Made by a program: the position numbers and the translations under genes. This document shows positions 1 to 6,090 of a DNA stretch of 6,539 nt, piece by piece. The notes below the pieces were generated by a model. The model saw nothing but the letters and a program-made list of their open reading frames with translations. It searched no databases and was not told where the DNA came from. Positions within the stretch are counted from its first letter, which is position 1, and every line of letters begins with the position of its first letter. The DNA is from Deltaproteobacteria bacterium (GTDB lineage Bacteria > Desulfobacterota > Dissulfuribacteria > Dissulfuribacterales > UBA3076): contig JAUXDR010000062.1 in the NCBI GenBank assembly GCA_030618205.1, positions 1-6,539 of the forward strand. The letters are read 5' to 3'.

Positions 1-1326
1 TTTCACATCGGGTTTGAAAGAGGTTTCCGGTATTCTAGCTGGATCGATCACCCTGAACTGCTCCCCTTTTTGTCTTCTTTCCAGGGCTGCTGCCTGCTCA
101 GCCTCTATCTTGCGAGTCAATAAGCTTTCATAGGATAGCCTCAGGTTGTCATAGTCACGCGTGAGGTCAACCAGTTCCTGCTCCCTCTTGGGCGTGTTCT
201 CAATGCGCACCTGATACACGACTATCTGTTTCCGTACCTTATCACTGGCTTCCCTTATGGCCTTGATGTCTAATTCCAGGCCCTTTAGCTGGTACTTGAG
301 CCCTACGATGATGGCATTCACCGGGCCTCCCGCATCAACGGGAGCCCCACTTTCCATACTTACTTCCGCCCCCCCGTTATCCGATGCCAAGTTCTGTATA
401 CCCCGCTCTTTCTCAAGCCTGGCAATAAGTTTTTTGGTACTCACAACGTCAGGATAAGTATCAGTGTATCGAATTCTAAGAGACTTGAGCCTTTCCCTCA
501 GGCCTTCCAGGGTGGTCGGGGCGTGAAGGGCTGCCTCCCCCGGGGAACCGGCAAGATCAGCAGCCAAACTCAAGTTGCTCCTCTCTTCTGCAATTTGGCG
601 CTGCAATAACAACTTCCTGTCTTCAGCGCTCCTGATATTTTCCTGCTGAGTCTCAATTTCATCCTGAAGACGCTGGAGCATGGCCAGGTTGCTCTCCCTC
701 TGCTCAGGAAGCTCACCCATATGTCCTATCTTATATTGTTTCAGCTCCTCTTCCCGGTGTTTCAGCTCTCGATAGACCTTTTCAAGCTCTTCGGACAGAA
801 ACTCTGCTGTACCACTGGCCTGCGTCTCCCTTAACTTGAGATTTGCCTCAATAAATACATTGGCCAGGGCATTGACGACCCTGGTAATGAGAATAGGATC
901 CGCACCCTCATAGGACAAAATATATGCGTTCGTGCGGGCTGCCGTGGGACTGTCTATTTGGATCTTCTTTCTCATTGCCCCTACAACTGTCTCCATTGGT
1001 AGACGCTCCCTGGCCCCGGGGTAAAGGTTGAACTGCTCTATGATCCGCTCAAGACTTGTCCGGCTGGTGACCTCTTGCCATATACCCCGAATACGTTCAT
1101 CAATATCTCCTGTAATTGTGGACCGCACATACGCCTCAGGGACCCGCTGCGGCACGACCACTATGGTAGTGCTCGTACTGTAGATCTTTGCAGAAAAAAG
1201 GCAGTACAGCAAACCTGCCAACAGAAACGGGATCATACCGAAAATGATCTCCCACCTCCTGCGCAAAAGCAGGGAAAGGTATAGAAAAATGTCCAAGGGC
1301 TTTTGTCCACCCTGTCTAATCGCCAT
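1..1326 (-). CDS. Polysaccharide chain-length determinant (Wzz/GNVR family), partial at 3' end
   Basis: This is an inner-membrane polysaccharide co-polymerase that sets chain length and links polymerisation to export. The frame is open from the ATG at 1326 to the window edge, giving 442 codons with no stop, so the C-terminus is missing. Residues about 25-47 form the first membrane helix, after a basic RRRW. A periplasmic Wzz domain follows, starting with a beta segment rich in V/T. Residues about 175-250 and 275-310 are long charged coiled coils. Residues about 380-425 are a GNVR-type segment (TPKREQELVDLTRDY), followed by FRVIDPARIP, which normally precedes the second membrane helix, here off-window. 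The YTDTYPDV stretch near 287-294 resembles XrtA/PEP-CTERM-associated chain-length proteins. A good ribosome site (GTAAGG) sits just upstream of the ATG. No Walker motif is visible, so a kinase would be separate or beyond the edge. It is the last visible gene of the minus-strand block, 73 bp after the barrel gene. The family call is secure; the XrtA subtype is an inference. Confidence 0.9.
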   Translation of the reverse strand, partial: MAIRQGGQKPLDIFLYLSLLLRRRWEIIFGMIPFLLAGLLYCLFSAKIYSTSTTIVVVPQRVPEAYVRSTITGDIDERIRGIWQEVTSRTSLERIIEQFNLYPGARERLPMETVVGAMRKKIQIDSPTAARTNAYILSYEGADPILITRVVNALANVFIEANLKLRETQASGTAEFLSEELEKVYRELKHREEELKQYKIGHMGELPEQRESNLAMLQRLQDEIETQQENIRSAEDRKLLLQRQIAEERSNLSLAADLAGSPGEAALHAPTTLEGLRERLKSLRIRYTDTYPDVVSTKKLIARLEKERGIQNLASDNGGAEVSMESGAPVDAGGPVNAIIVGLKYQLKGLELDIKAIREASDKVRKQIVVYQVRIENTPKREQELVDLTRDYDNLRLSYESLLTRKIEAEQAAALERRQKGEQFRVIDPARIPETSFKPDVK

Positions 1327-1399
1327 AGATCCTTACTCTTGAGCCTTTTACAAAATCAGGTTTTCCAGGCATCTTCTCTGTCTGTGCTCCCATCAGGAC

Positions 1400-2683
1400 C
1401 TATCTCCATTCATAGGTGCCTCTCAGCCTTAAGAGTATCAGGCTGTCCCGGTATTCATCGTCATCCTCAGAAGAGGATCTTTCCCGCTGGGTCAACTCAA
1501 AGGCACCGGTAAGCCAGTAGAATATCTCATAGGACGTGCCTGCCGATACCTCCCAGGTTTCATCTCTCGTACGCTCTTCCTCCTCGGCCTTTTCATACAT
1601 GTATGAAGTTGATGCATATAGCTCGATCCTTGGGGATATACTGTAGGTGGGGGAAAGGGAAACACCCCTGTACTCTGTAAAACCCTCGGCTTCTGCACCG
1701 GAATAATCTAACCTGTAGCCCCCTTCACCGCTGAGAGTTACGGAGCCTCTGGAAAAACTATGGATCAGGTCAAGGCCATATACAGGTCCCTCATCTGACC
1801 CGGATTCCTTGGGATTAAAGAAGAAGCACCCTAAAAAGCCGCTTAGAGCCCACGATGGTCCAAAATCATGATCAAAACCCGCGGCTACGCTTTGCACATT
1901 ATAGTCGTCTTCCTCTTCGGCCGGGGCCTTAGATGAAAACAACACAAGTCCATAGTCTAAGTGAAGCGTAGTATGCGAAGACCGACGCCACTGATAGCCA
2001 AGGCCAATTTCATTTACCTCATTGGACGGCTCTTCGTCTTCATAATCTATTCGACTCCAAGAATAGCCCAGCAGGAGACCATGGGAACGGGTGAGCCAGT
2101 ATTCAAGCTCCAAACCGGGACCATACTCAACATCATCTTCAATATCCGGATCTCTGTTTTGGACACGGTTGTCAAGATACGAGATGGTCACCCTGTCCTC
2201 TTCGCCAAATCGATAAGTAAATCCCGTATCCACTATGTTCCTGGAATACTCATTCCTGGTCTCTCTCACCCCGGTATACTCCGGATCCTCTTCCAACGGT
2301 TCCTCAGACCTGTAATAAGTGTCCATTATGTGCCAGGATAGATTTCGGCTGAGCCTTTGATCCCAACTTAATTCAGCCCCGTGCCCGATATAGTTGTTCT
2401 CGTCATGACTATTAAAGTTATAAAGATTCATGGTATAGCTGGCCGCAAAGGTCCTGGTTGCACTGACCTCTTCCAACCTTAATTCAGGACTGAGTCTGGT
2501 TATGAAATCAGAGGTCTCGTTGTCAGAACTTAAGTATATGTTGCTGTCATAGCTTTCCTCCAGTTCAAGAGCGGGTAAAAAGCGCCACTCTGCCCATGAA
2601 GTCGCAGCAAATAAGACTGCAACCACAACCAAGATAAAGGCCCACCCTAAAAACCGGGGAGAACAAAAATCGAACGGCTTCAT
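1400..2683 (-). CDS. Outer-membrane beta-barrel protein of the EPS export cluster (BBP2_2 / TIGR03016-like)
   Basis: This 427-aa protein is predicted to be an outer-membrane beta-barrel that works with the adjacent export proteins. Residues about 11-31 are a signal peptide ending ATSWA, with cleavage likely before EWRF. The mature part is made of short alternating amphipathic strands rich in aromatic residues (for example LLLGYSWSRIDY and TLHLDYGLVLFS), separated by acidic loops. It ends in RLRGTYEWR, a plausible closing strand although it does not end in the usual Phe. Roughly nine or ten hairpins fit. The N-terminal LELEESYDSNIYLS resembles the start of putative beta-barrel porin 2 proteins found beside exosortase-type EPS genes. 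The start is supported by GAGGT upstream of the ATG at 2683. It lies 25 bp after the OPX gene, which implies one transcript. In Myxococcus, OPX proteins without a C-terminal helix rely on Wzp-type barrels, and this gene is a good candidate for that role. Barrel identity is well supported; the exact family is by resemblance only. Confidence 0.82.
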   Translation of the reverse strand: MKPFDFCSPRFLGWAFILVVVAVLFAATSWAEWRFLPALELEESYDSNIYLSSDNETSDFITRLSPELRLEEVSATRTFAASYTMNLYNFNSHDENNYIGHGAELSWDQRLSRNLSWHIMDTYYRSEEPLEEDPEYTGVRETRNEYSRNIVDTGFTYRFGEEDRVTISYLDNRVQNRDPDIEDDVEYGPGLELEYWLTRSHGLLLGYSWSRIDYEDEEPSNEVNEIGLGYQWRRSSHTTLHLDYGLVLFSSKAPAEEEDDYNVQSVAAGFDHDFGPSWALSGFLGCFFFNPKESGSDEGPVYGLDLIHSFSRGSVTLSGEGGYRLDYSGAEAEGFTEYRGVSLSPTYSISPRIELYASTSYMYEKAEEEERTRDETWEVSAGTSYEIFYWLTGAFELTQRERSSSEDDDEYRDSLILLRLRGTYEWR

Positions 2684-2708
2684 ATCGATTTACCTCATAA
2701 TATCGAAG

Positions 2709-3344
2709 CTAAGGAACTATTATAGTATCCCCTGGTTGTAAGATTATATTTTTCTCCAGGTGCTTACCCTTTGAAACATTCTTGTAATCAAACTTTATTC
2801 GCGATTGTTTTCCATTTTCCTTGCGCAGAATAACAACATCCCCTTTATCTGCCCACTCTGCAAGCCCTCCTGCCAGTGACAGTGCCTGAAGGACTGTCAG
2901 ATCCTGTTGTAGTGGATACTGGCCGGGAGATTCGACTTGTCCCAACACAAATATATTCTTACTGTGTATTTCCAGGACAGCCACCGACACTGTAGGGGAT
3001 TCCACGAACTCGGCCAACCGTTTCTCAATTCCGGCCCTTAGCTCCAGGGGAGTGAGTCCGGAGGCCTGCACGTCATTCAATAAGGGCAAAGTTATCTTGC
3101 CATCAGGCCGCACAGGTATTGTGCGAGACAGGTCAGGTTCTCTCCAAACATGTATCTCAAGTACGTCTGTGGGACCGATGATGTATTCGTCATCCACAGA
3201 GGTCTTCTCCTCTTCAGTATCATCGGTTGCTGCTATAGCTTGCCACATGGGACAAAAGAAGACGCCGGCAACCAACAGGATTAGAATCGTCTCACTTCTA
3301 AACCTTGCCAAAGCACTCTGGAAAAATGAGCCTGTTTTCACCAT
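2709..3344 (-). CDS. Polysaccharide export (OPX) protein with Poly_export and SLBB domains
   Basis: This 211-aa periplasmic/outer-membrane protein should carry exopolysaccharide across the periplasm to the outer membrane. Residues about 18-39 are a signal peptide. Cys31 is present, but its context (VFFC) is not a lipobox, so this is probably not a lipoprotein. Residues about 54-124 form the Poly_export domain, beginning YIIGPTDVLEIHVWREPDLS and including VRPDGKITLPLL. Residues about 129-180 form one SLBB domain (IFVLGQVESPGQYPL). The protein ends QPGDTIIVP, with no extra domain and no amphipathic C-terminal helix like that of Wza. It therefore looks like the short OPX class, similar to the export proteins of XrtA-type loci. 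The start at 3344 is three bases after the stop of the HNH gene, and AAAGGGG just upstream can serve as ribosome site, so translation is probably coupled. The barrel gene follows after 25 bp. The family call is very secure. Confidence 0.93.
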   Translation of the reverse strand: MVKTGSFFQSALARFRSETILILLVAGVFFCPMWQAIAATDDTEEEKTSVDDEYIIGPTDVLEIHVWREPDLSRTIPVRPDGKITLPLLNDVQASGLTPLELRAGIEKRLAEFVESPTVSVAVLEIHSKNIFVLGQVESPGQYPLQQDLTVLQALSLAGGLAEWADKGDVVILRKENGKQSRIKFDYKNVSKGKHLEKNIILQPGDTIIVP

Positions 3345-3347
3345 CCT

Positions 3348-3659
3348 TTACCCCTTTCGCCCCTTAAGATATTCTTCCCACTCCATGGGCAGCAGATATT
3401 TCTTATTATTATTGCATTCCTTACACACAGGCACCAGGTTGTTCTTAATGCTTCGACCCCCACGAACCAGAGGAACCACATGATCCATCGTAAGACCAGA
3501 GGGCCCGACGCACCTCCCACAGTAGAAACAAACACCTTGAGCACATTTCTGGTGCCACCACCTGCTGCGCCTGATCTCTCTGGCCTTGGATTTTTCCCTC
3601 TTTATATCCCCTTCGGCAACAAATGCCGAAAAATAAACTGTTTCTTTGACTTCCTTCAT
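3348..3659 (-). CDS. Small HNH endonuclease family protein
   Basis: This 103-aa protein carries a complete zinc-supported HNH (beta-beta-alpha metal) motif. Cys44 and Cys47 (CFYC) and Cys79 and Cys82 (CKEC) are the expected zinc ligands. Asp59-His60 (DHVVPL) supplies the general base, followed by RGG, then Asn74-Leu75 and CNNNK (Asn83, Lys86). The N-terminal 40 residues are basic (KREKSKAREIRRSRWW) and could contact nucleic acid. No other domain is present, and the length is normal for stand-alone HNH proteins. The protein is probably a metal-dependent DNA endonuclease or nickase, but its target is unknown. The start at 3659 lacks a clear ribosome site; no better in-frame start was seen. It is the first gene of the minus-strand block and ends three bases before the OPX start. 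No phage, restriction or toxin-antitoxin gene is nearby, so its role beside EPS genes is unexplained. Confidence 0.88.
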   Translation of the reverse strand: MKEVKETVYFSAFVAEGDIKREKSKAREIRRSRWWHQKCAQGVCFYCGRCVGPSGLTMDHVVPLVRGGRSIKNNLVPVCKECNNNKKYLLPMEWEEYLKGRKG

Positions 3660-3676
3660 AATTTTACATAAAACGA

Positions 3677-3693
3677 ATAAAAAACTTTTTTAT
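3677..3693. repeat. Perfect 17-bp AT-only-arm palindrome
   Basis: The sequence ATAAAAAACTTTTTTAT has two exactly complementary 8-base arms around a single C. A one-base loop cannot form an RNA hairpin, so it is better read as a duplex DNA site or a bendable A-tract. It would overlap the predicted start of minus-strand transcription, where an operator could act. It may also be chance in AT-rich DNA. Confidence 0.5.
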
Positions 3694-3697
3694 GTTT

Positions 3698-3706
3698 ATT
3701 TTATCA
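3698..3706 (-). promoter_or_regulatory. Candidate extended -10 promoter element for the HNH-EPS block
   Basis: Read on the minus strand this is TGATAAAAT, matching the TGn extension plus a TAAAAT -10 hexamer of sigma-70 promoters. The -35 region at normal spacing is poor (TGTTTT), which extended -10 promoters can tolerate. Transcription would start near 3690-3692, about 30 bases before the HNH ATG. This rests on motif matching alone. Confidence 0.35.
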
Positions 3707-3808
3707 CACAACCTACAATAAAAACACCCGCTTTCTTCAAAAAGGGAAAGTACCCGGCGTTGCGTTAACTTAATTATTACAAACGAGTGGTCAATGTAAA
3801 AAGGAATC

Positions 3809-4621
3809 ATGGATAAGCGAGAATTAAAGCGGTTGGAGAAGACACTTTTTGCCATGCTCGGCCGGCAGCCGGATGCCTTTGGCATGCTGCTGGATAAGGG
3901 CGGATGGGTATCTATCAAAGAGCTTCATCGGGTACTTATGAAAGAGTCAGGGTTTTCCCATATTACTCCGAGGGGCCTCACACAATTCTTCTCCCTCTAC
4001 AGACCGGAAAAATTCGAATGGCAGAAAAATCATGTCAGGGTAAGACTGGAATTGCAGGACTCTGATCTTACCGTATACGAGGAAGCTACACCCCCGGAAT
4101 TGCTTTACGTCAGCATAAGACCAAAAGCCCATGCACACGTGATTGCTCGTGGGCTACAATCAAGCAATAACAAGAAATGGGTTGTATTATCCACAAAAAA
4201 GGAGATAGCTTTAAGAATCGGCAGGCGCAGAGACAGGGACCCTGTTATAGCAGAGGTAATGGCCCTTAAGAGTAATAAGGCAGGTGTGGTTTTCAGAAGG
4301 GCCGGCAAGCTTCTGTATCTTGTTGAAGGCCTGGATCCTCAATGGATGAATATACCACCGCTCCCCCCTGTTCGGGAGAAGGACAAACACAGAGAACCCA
4401 AATCCAGCAAGGCCAAGCCTGGCGGCAAAAAAATCCCAAAGGGCATTGCCCCTTCCCTTGAGCAGATAGGGGCCTTTGTGCTCCGCGACACGCCTTCACA
4501 CATAATTTCATCTGAGCTTGACAAAAGAAAGAAGAACAAAAAATCCCGAGACCGCGACCCTGAATGGAAAAAGGCCAGACGCAGGAGAAAGAGGGGTGCA
4601 AAAAACAAAATGCCCACATGA
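3809..4621 (+). CDS. Divergent KptA/Tpt1-like RNA 2'-phosphotransferase family protein with basic C-terminal tail
   Basis: Intact KptA/Tpt1 enzymes remove an RNA 2'-phosphate using NAD+. This 270-aa protein aligns by eye along the fold: an N-terminal winged-helix part (about 8-80, with LGRQPDAFGMLLDKGGWVSI) and an ADP-ribosyltransferase-like part (about 95-187, with PPELLY, IARGL, VVLS, GRR and PVIAEV). Key positions differ. The usual Arg-His of LRHxP reads Gly18-Arg19, the GHS after the second Arg is lost, LYHGT is LYVSI, and VHLS is VVLS. Arg77 and the Arg139/140 region may keep the other two catalytic arginines. Residues about 188-270 are an extra low-complexity tail; 18 of the last 36 residues are Lys or Arg, suggesting RNA or ribosome binding. 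The start has AAGGA upstream, three bases before the ATG. Activity is therefore doubtful, and a non-catalytic RNA-binding role or changed chemistry is possible. The fold assignment is fairly confident; the function is not. Confidence 0.72.
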   Translation: MDKRELKRLEKTLFAMLGRQPDAFGMLLDKGGWVSIKELHRVLMKESGFSHITPRGLTQFFSLYRPEKFEWQKNHVRVRLELQDSDLTVYEEATPPELLYVSIRPKAHAHVIARGLQSSNNKKWVVLSTKKEIALRIGRRRDRDPVIAEVMALKSNKAGVVFRRAGKLLYLVEGLDPQWMNIPPLPPVREKDKHREPKSSKAKPGGKKIPKGIAPSLEQIGAFVLRDTPSHIISSELDKRKKNKKSRDRDPEWKKARRRRKRGAKNKMPT

Positions 4622-4664
4622 TATCGAAAATCTGGTATCTTCATCAAATGGAGCCGTGAACGCT

Positions 4665-4670
4665 TATACT
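4665..4670 (+). promoter_or_regulatory. Possible -10 element upstream of the M48 protease gene
   Basis: TATACT is close to the sigma-70 -10 consensus and lies 41 bases before the preferred ATG at 4711, in the 89-bp gap after the KptA-like gene. No good -35 is present at 16-18 bp spacing. The M48 gene could equally be read through from upstream, since no terminator is visible in the gap. Confidence 0.2.
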
Positions 4671-4710
4671 ATTTTAATGGATATTGCATACAAAATTAAG
4701 CCGTATAGTT

Positions 4711-6090
4711 ATGTGTAATCGCCTTTTTTACCTTTGTGTTTTGACTTTTGCCTTTATATCTTTGGCATCTCCTGTATCCGCAATGATGTCTATTGAGGAA
4801 GAACAGGAAATGAGGGATAAATTGCTACGCATGGTTGAGTCCCAGGTCCCGCTGATAAAGGATCCGGAAATTGTCGGATATGTGTCCGATGTAGGCCAAA
4901 AGGTGCTTGACCGGGTTGACGGCAAATTTTTTGACTACGAGTTTTTCGTCATACAAGATGAAGGACTGAACGCCTTTGCCATGCCTGGAGGTCTCGTATT
5001 TGTACACACCGGCCTGCTTGAGGTCATAGATACTGAAAATGAACTGCTGTGCGTTCTGGCCCATGAGATAGGCCATGTTCAGGGAAGACATATAGCTAGG
5101 CGTATGGAGCGAATGCAGCGGATAAACATAGCTACTGCCGCCATAGCCATAGCTGGACTATTTTTGGGACAAGGACAGGCGGGTTCTGCCATATTCGCAA
5201 CTTCGGGCGCCCTAAATGCCTCTATCGCCCTTAAATACAGTCGTGCGGACGAAGAAGAGGCAGACCGAAGGGCATGTCAATGGATATGCAAGGCCGGTTA
5301 TGATCCCCGTGGGCTGCTTACCCTCTTAAAGAAGATGCAGAAATATCGCTGGCTCGGGACAAGCGCCATACCAAGTTACCTCTCCACCCACCCAGGAGCC
5401 AGCGAGAGGACAACCTATCTGGAGGATCTCTGGGACAGAGAGCGATGCGTACAAAAGTTCCAGGAGGATCCATTCGGGCTGAGGAAGATACAGGTCAAAG
5501 CGAGGATCTTAACTCATGATCCGATGGGCATGATAAAATACTACAAACGGGAACTCAATACCACTCCAGATGACATATTCCTCCTCTATGGTCTTGCCCA
5601 ATCGCTCCTTGCCGCCCGGGAATACGATAAAGCCCAGAAGGCATTCGACAATCTTGTATCTTCAGCCCCGGGAAGACCTGAATTTAAGGTAGACCAAGGA
5701 AGGGCCTACTTTGCGGCAGGAAAATATAAAACGGCTATCTCGATTATAGGTCCTTACAGCAAAAGACATCCCAGAGATTCAACTGCCAGGTTCTTTCTGG
5801 CCAGGGCGTATCTTGAGCAGGGAAGGCCGGCAGAGGCCCTTCCCATACTTAAAACCCTGAAACAATCCTGGCCTGATCCTGCAAGTATTTACTTGCAACT
5901 GGGCAGGTGTTTCGCTGCTCTCGAAAAACAGGGTGAGGCACACCACTATTTCTACCGTCACTACAAGGCCATTGGAAATCAACAATCTGCCCGATATCAC
6001 AAGAATAAAGCCCTGAAGTTGATTCCGCCGGACAGCGAACTTTACAAAGATCTTAAATGCGATAAAAATCAGGAAAACCCTAAACCATGA
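4711..6090 (+). CDS. Periplasmic M48 family metalloprotease with C-terminal TPR repeats (BepA-like)
   Basis: This is a secreted zinc protease of the BepA/YfgC type, a group that handles outer-membrane protein assembly and quality control. Counted from the ATG at 4711 it is 459 aa. Residues 1-24 are a signal peptide ending ASPVSA, with no lipobox. The peptidase domain holds HEIGH at 118-122 (His118, His122 and catalytic Glu119). The third zinc ligand is Glu181 in EEEAD, and LSTHP with His227 matches the extra His that controls BepA activity. A hydrophobic Ala/Ile/Gly stretch at about 138-172 lies between the two motifs, as in BepA. From about residue 280 to 430 there are several TPR-like helical pairs (LYGLAQSLLAAREYDKAQKAF, and AYLEQGRPAEALPIL). 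A TTG at 4684 would add nine residues (HTKLSRIV region), but ATG gives a compact signal peptide; neither start has a strong ribosome site. The stop overlaps the lspA start. The family call is very secure. Confidence 0.92.
   Translation: MCNRLFYLCVLTFAFISLASPVSAMMSIEEEQEMRDKLLRMVESQVPLIKDPEIVGYVSDVGQKVLDRVDGKFFDYEFFVIQDEGLNAFAMPGGLVFVHTGLLEVIDTENELLCVLAHEIGHVQGRHIARRMERMQRINIATAAIAIAGLFLGQGQAGSAIFATSGALNASIALKYSRADEEEADRRACQWICKAGYDPRGLLTLLKKMQKYRWLGTSAIPSYLSTHPGASERTTYLEDLWDRERCVQKFQEDPFGLRKIQVKARILTHDPMGMIKYYKRELNTTPDDIFLLYGLAQSLLAAREYDKAQKAFDNLVSSAPGRPEFKVDQGRAYFAAGKYKTAISIIGPYSKRHPRDSTARFFLARAYLEQGRPAEALPILKTLKQSWPDPASIYLQLGRCFAALEKQGEAHHYFYRHYKAIGNQQSARYHKNKALKLIPPDSELYKDLKCDKNQENPKP

Larger units (their letters stand above)
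3660..3808. other. AT-rich divergent intergenic region
   Basis: These 149 bp separate the divergent HNH and KptA-like genes and should hold the promoters of both. On the minus side an extended -10 and a 17-bp palindrome are visible. On the plus side only a ribosome site (AAGGA at 3801-3805) is clear; no convincing -35/-10 pair was found, although AT-rich TTAACTTAATTATTAC at 3765-3780 could hold a weak -10. No RNA gene or terminator is apparent. Confidence 0.7.

Noticed and set aside
1327..1399. Gap between the barrel and chain-length genes checked for a terminator or promoter
   Set aside because: No stable hairpin with a T-run and no clear -35/-10 pair was seen; only the ribosome site for the chain-length gene is evident.
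1961..2341. Plus-strand open frame of 126 codons
   Set aside because: It lies wholly antisense to the barrel gene, has no recognisable domain or ribosome site, and its composition follows the opposite strand.
2709..3344. Cys31 of the OPX protein as a lipoprotein attachment site
   Set aside because: The preceding residues (VFF) do not match the lipobox, and a normal signal peptidase I site follows at AIA-A.
3052..3483. Plus-strand open frame of 143 codons
   Set aside because: It is antisense to the OPX and HNH genes, both with clear family motifs, so it is a shadow frame.
3664..3669. ATGTAA start-stop pair just upstream of the HNH start on the minus strand
   Set aside because: It has no ribosome site and is expected by chance in such AT-rich sequence.
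3743..3754. GGG/CCC inverted bases followed on the minus strand by TTTTT, resembling a small terminator
   Set aside because: The stem is only three base pairs, and no gene ends upstream of it on that strand.
4339..4647. Minus-strand open frame of 102 codons with Phe/Leu-rich stretches that look like membrane segments
   Set aside because: The hydrophobic runs are simply the complement of the Lys/Arg-rich tail of the KptA-like gene.
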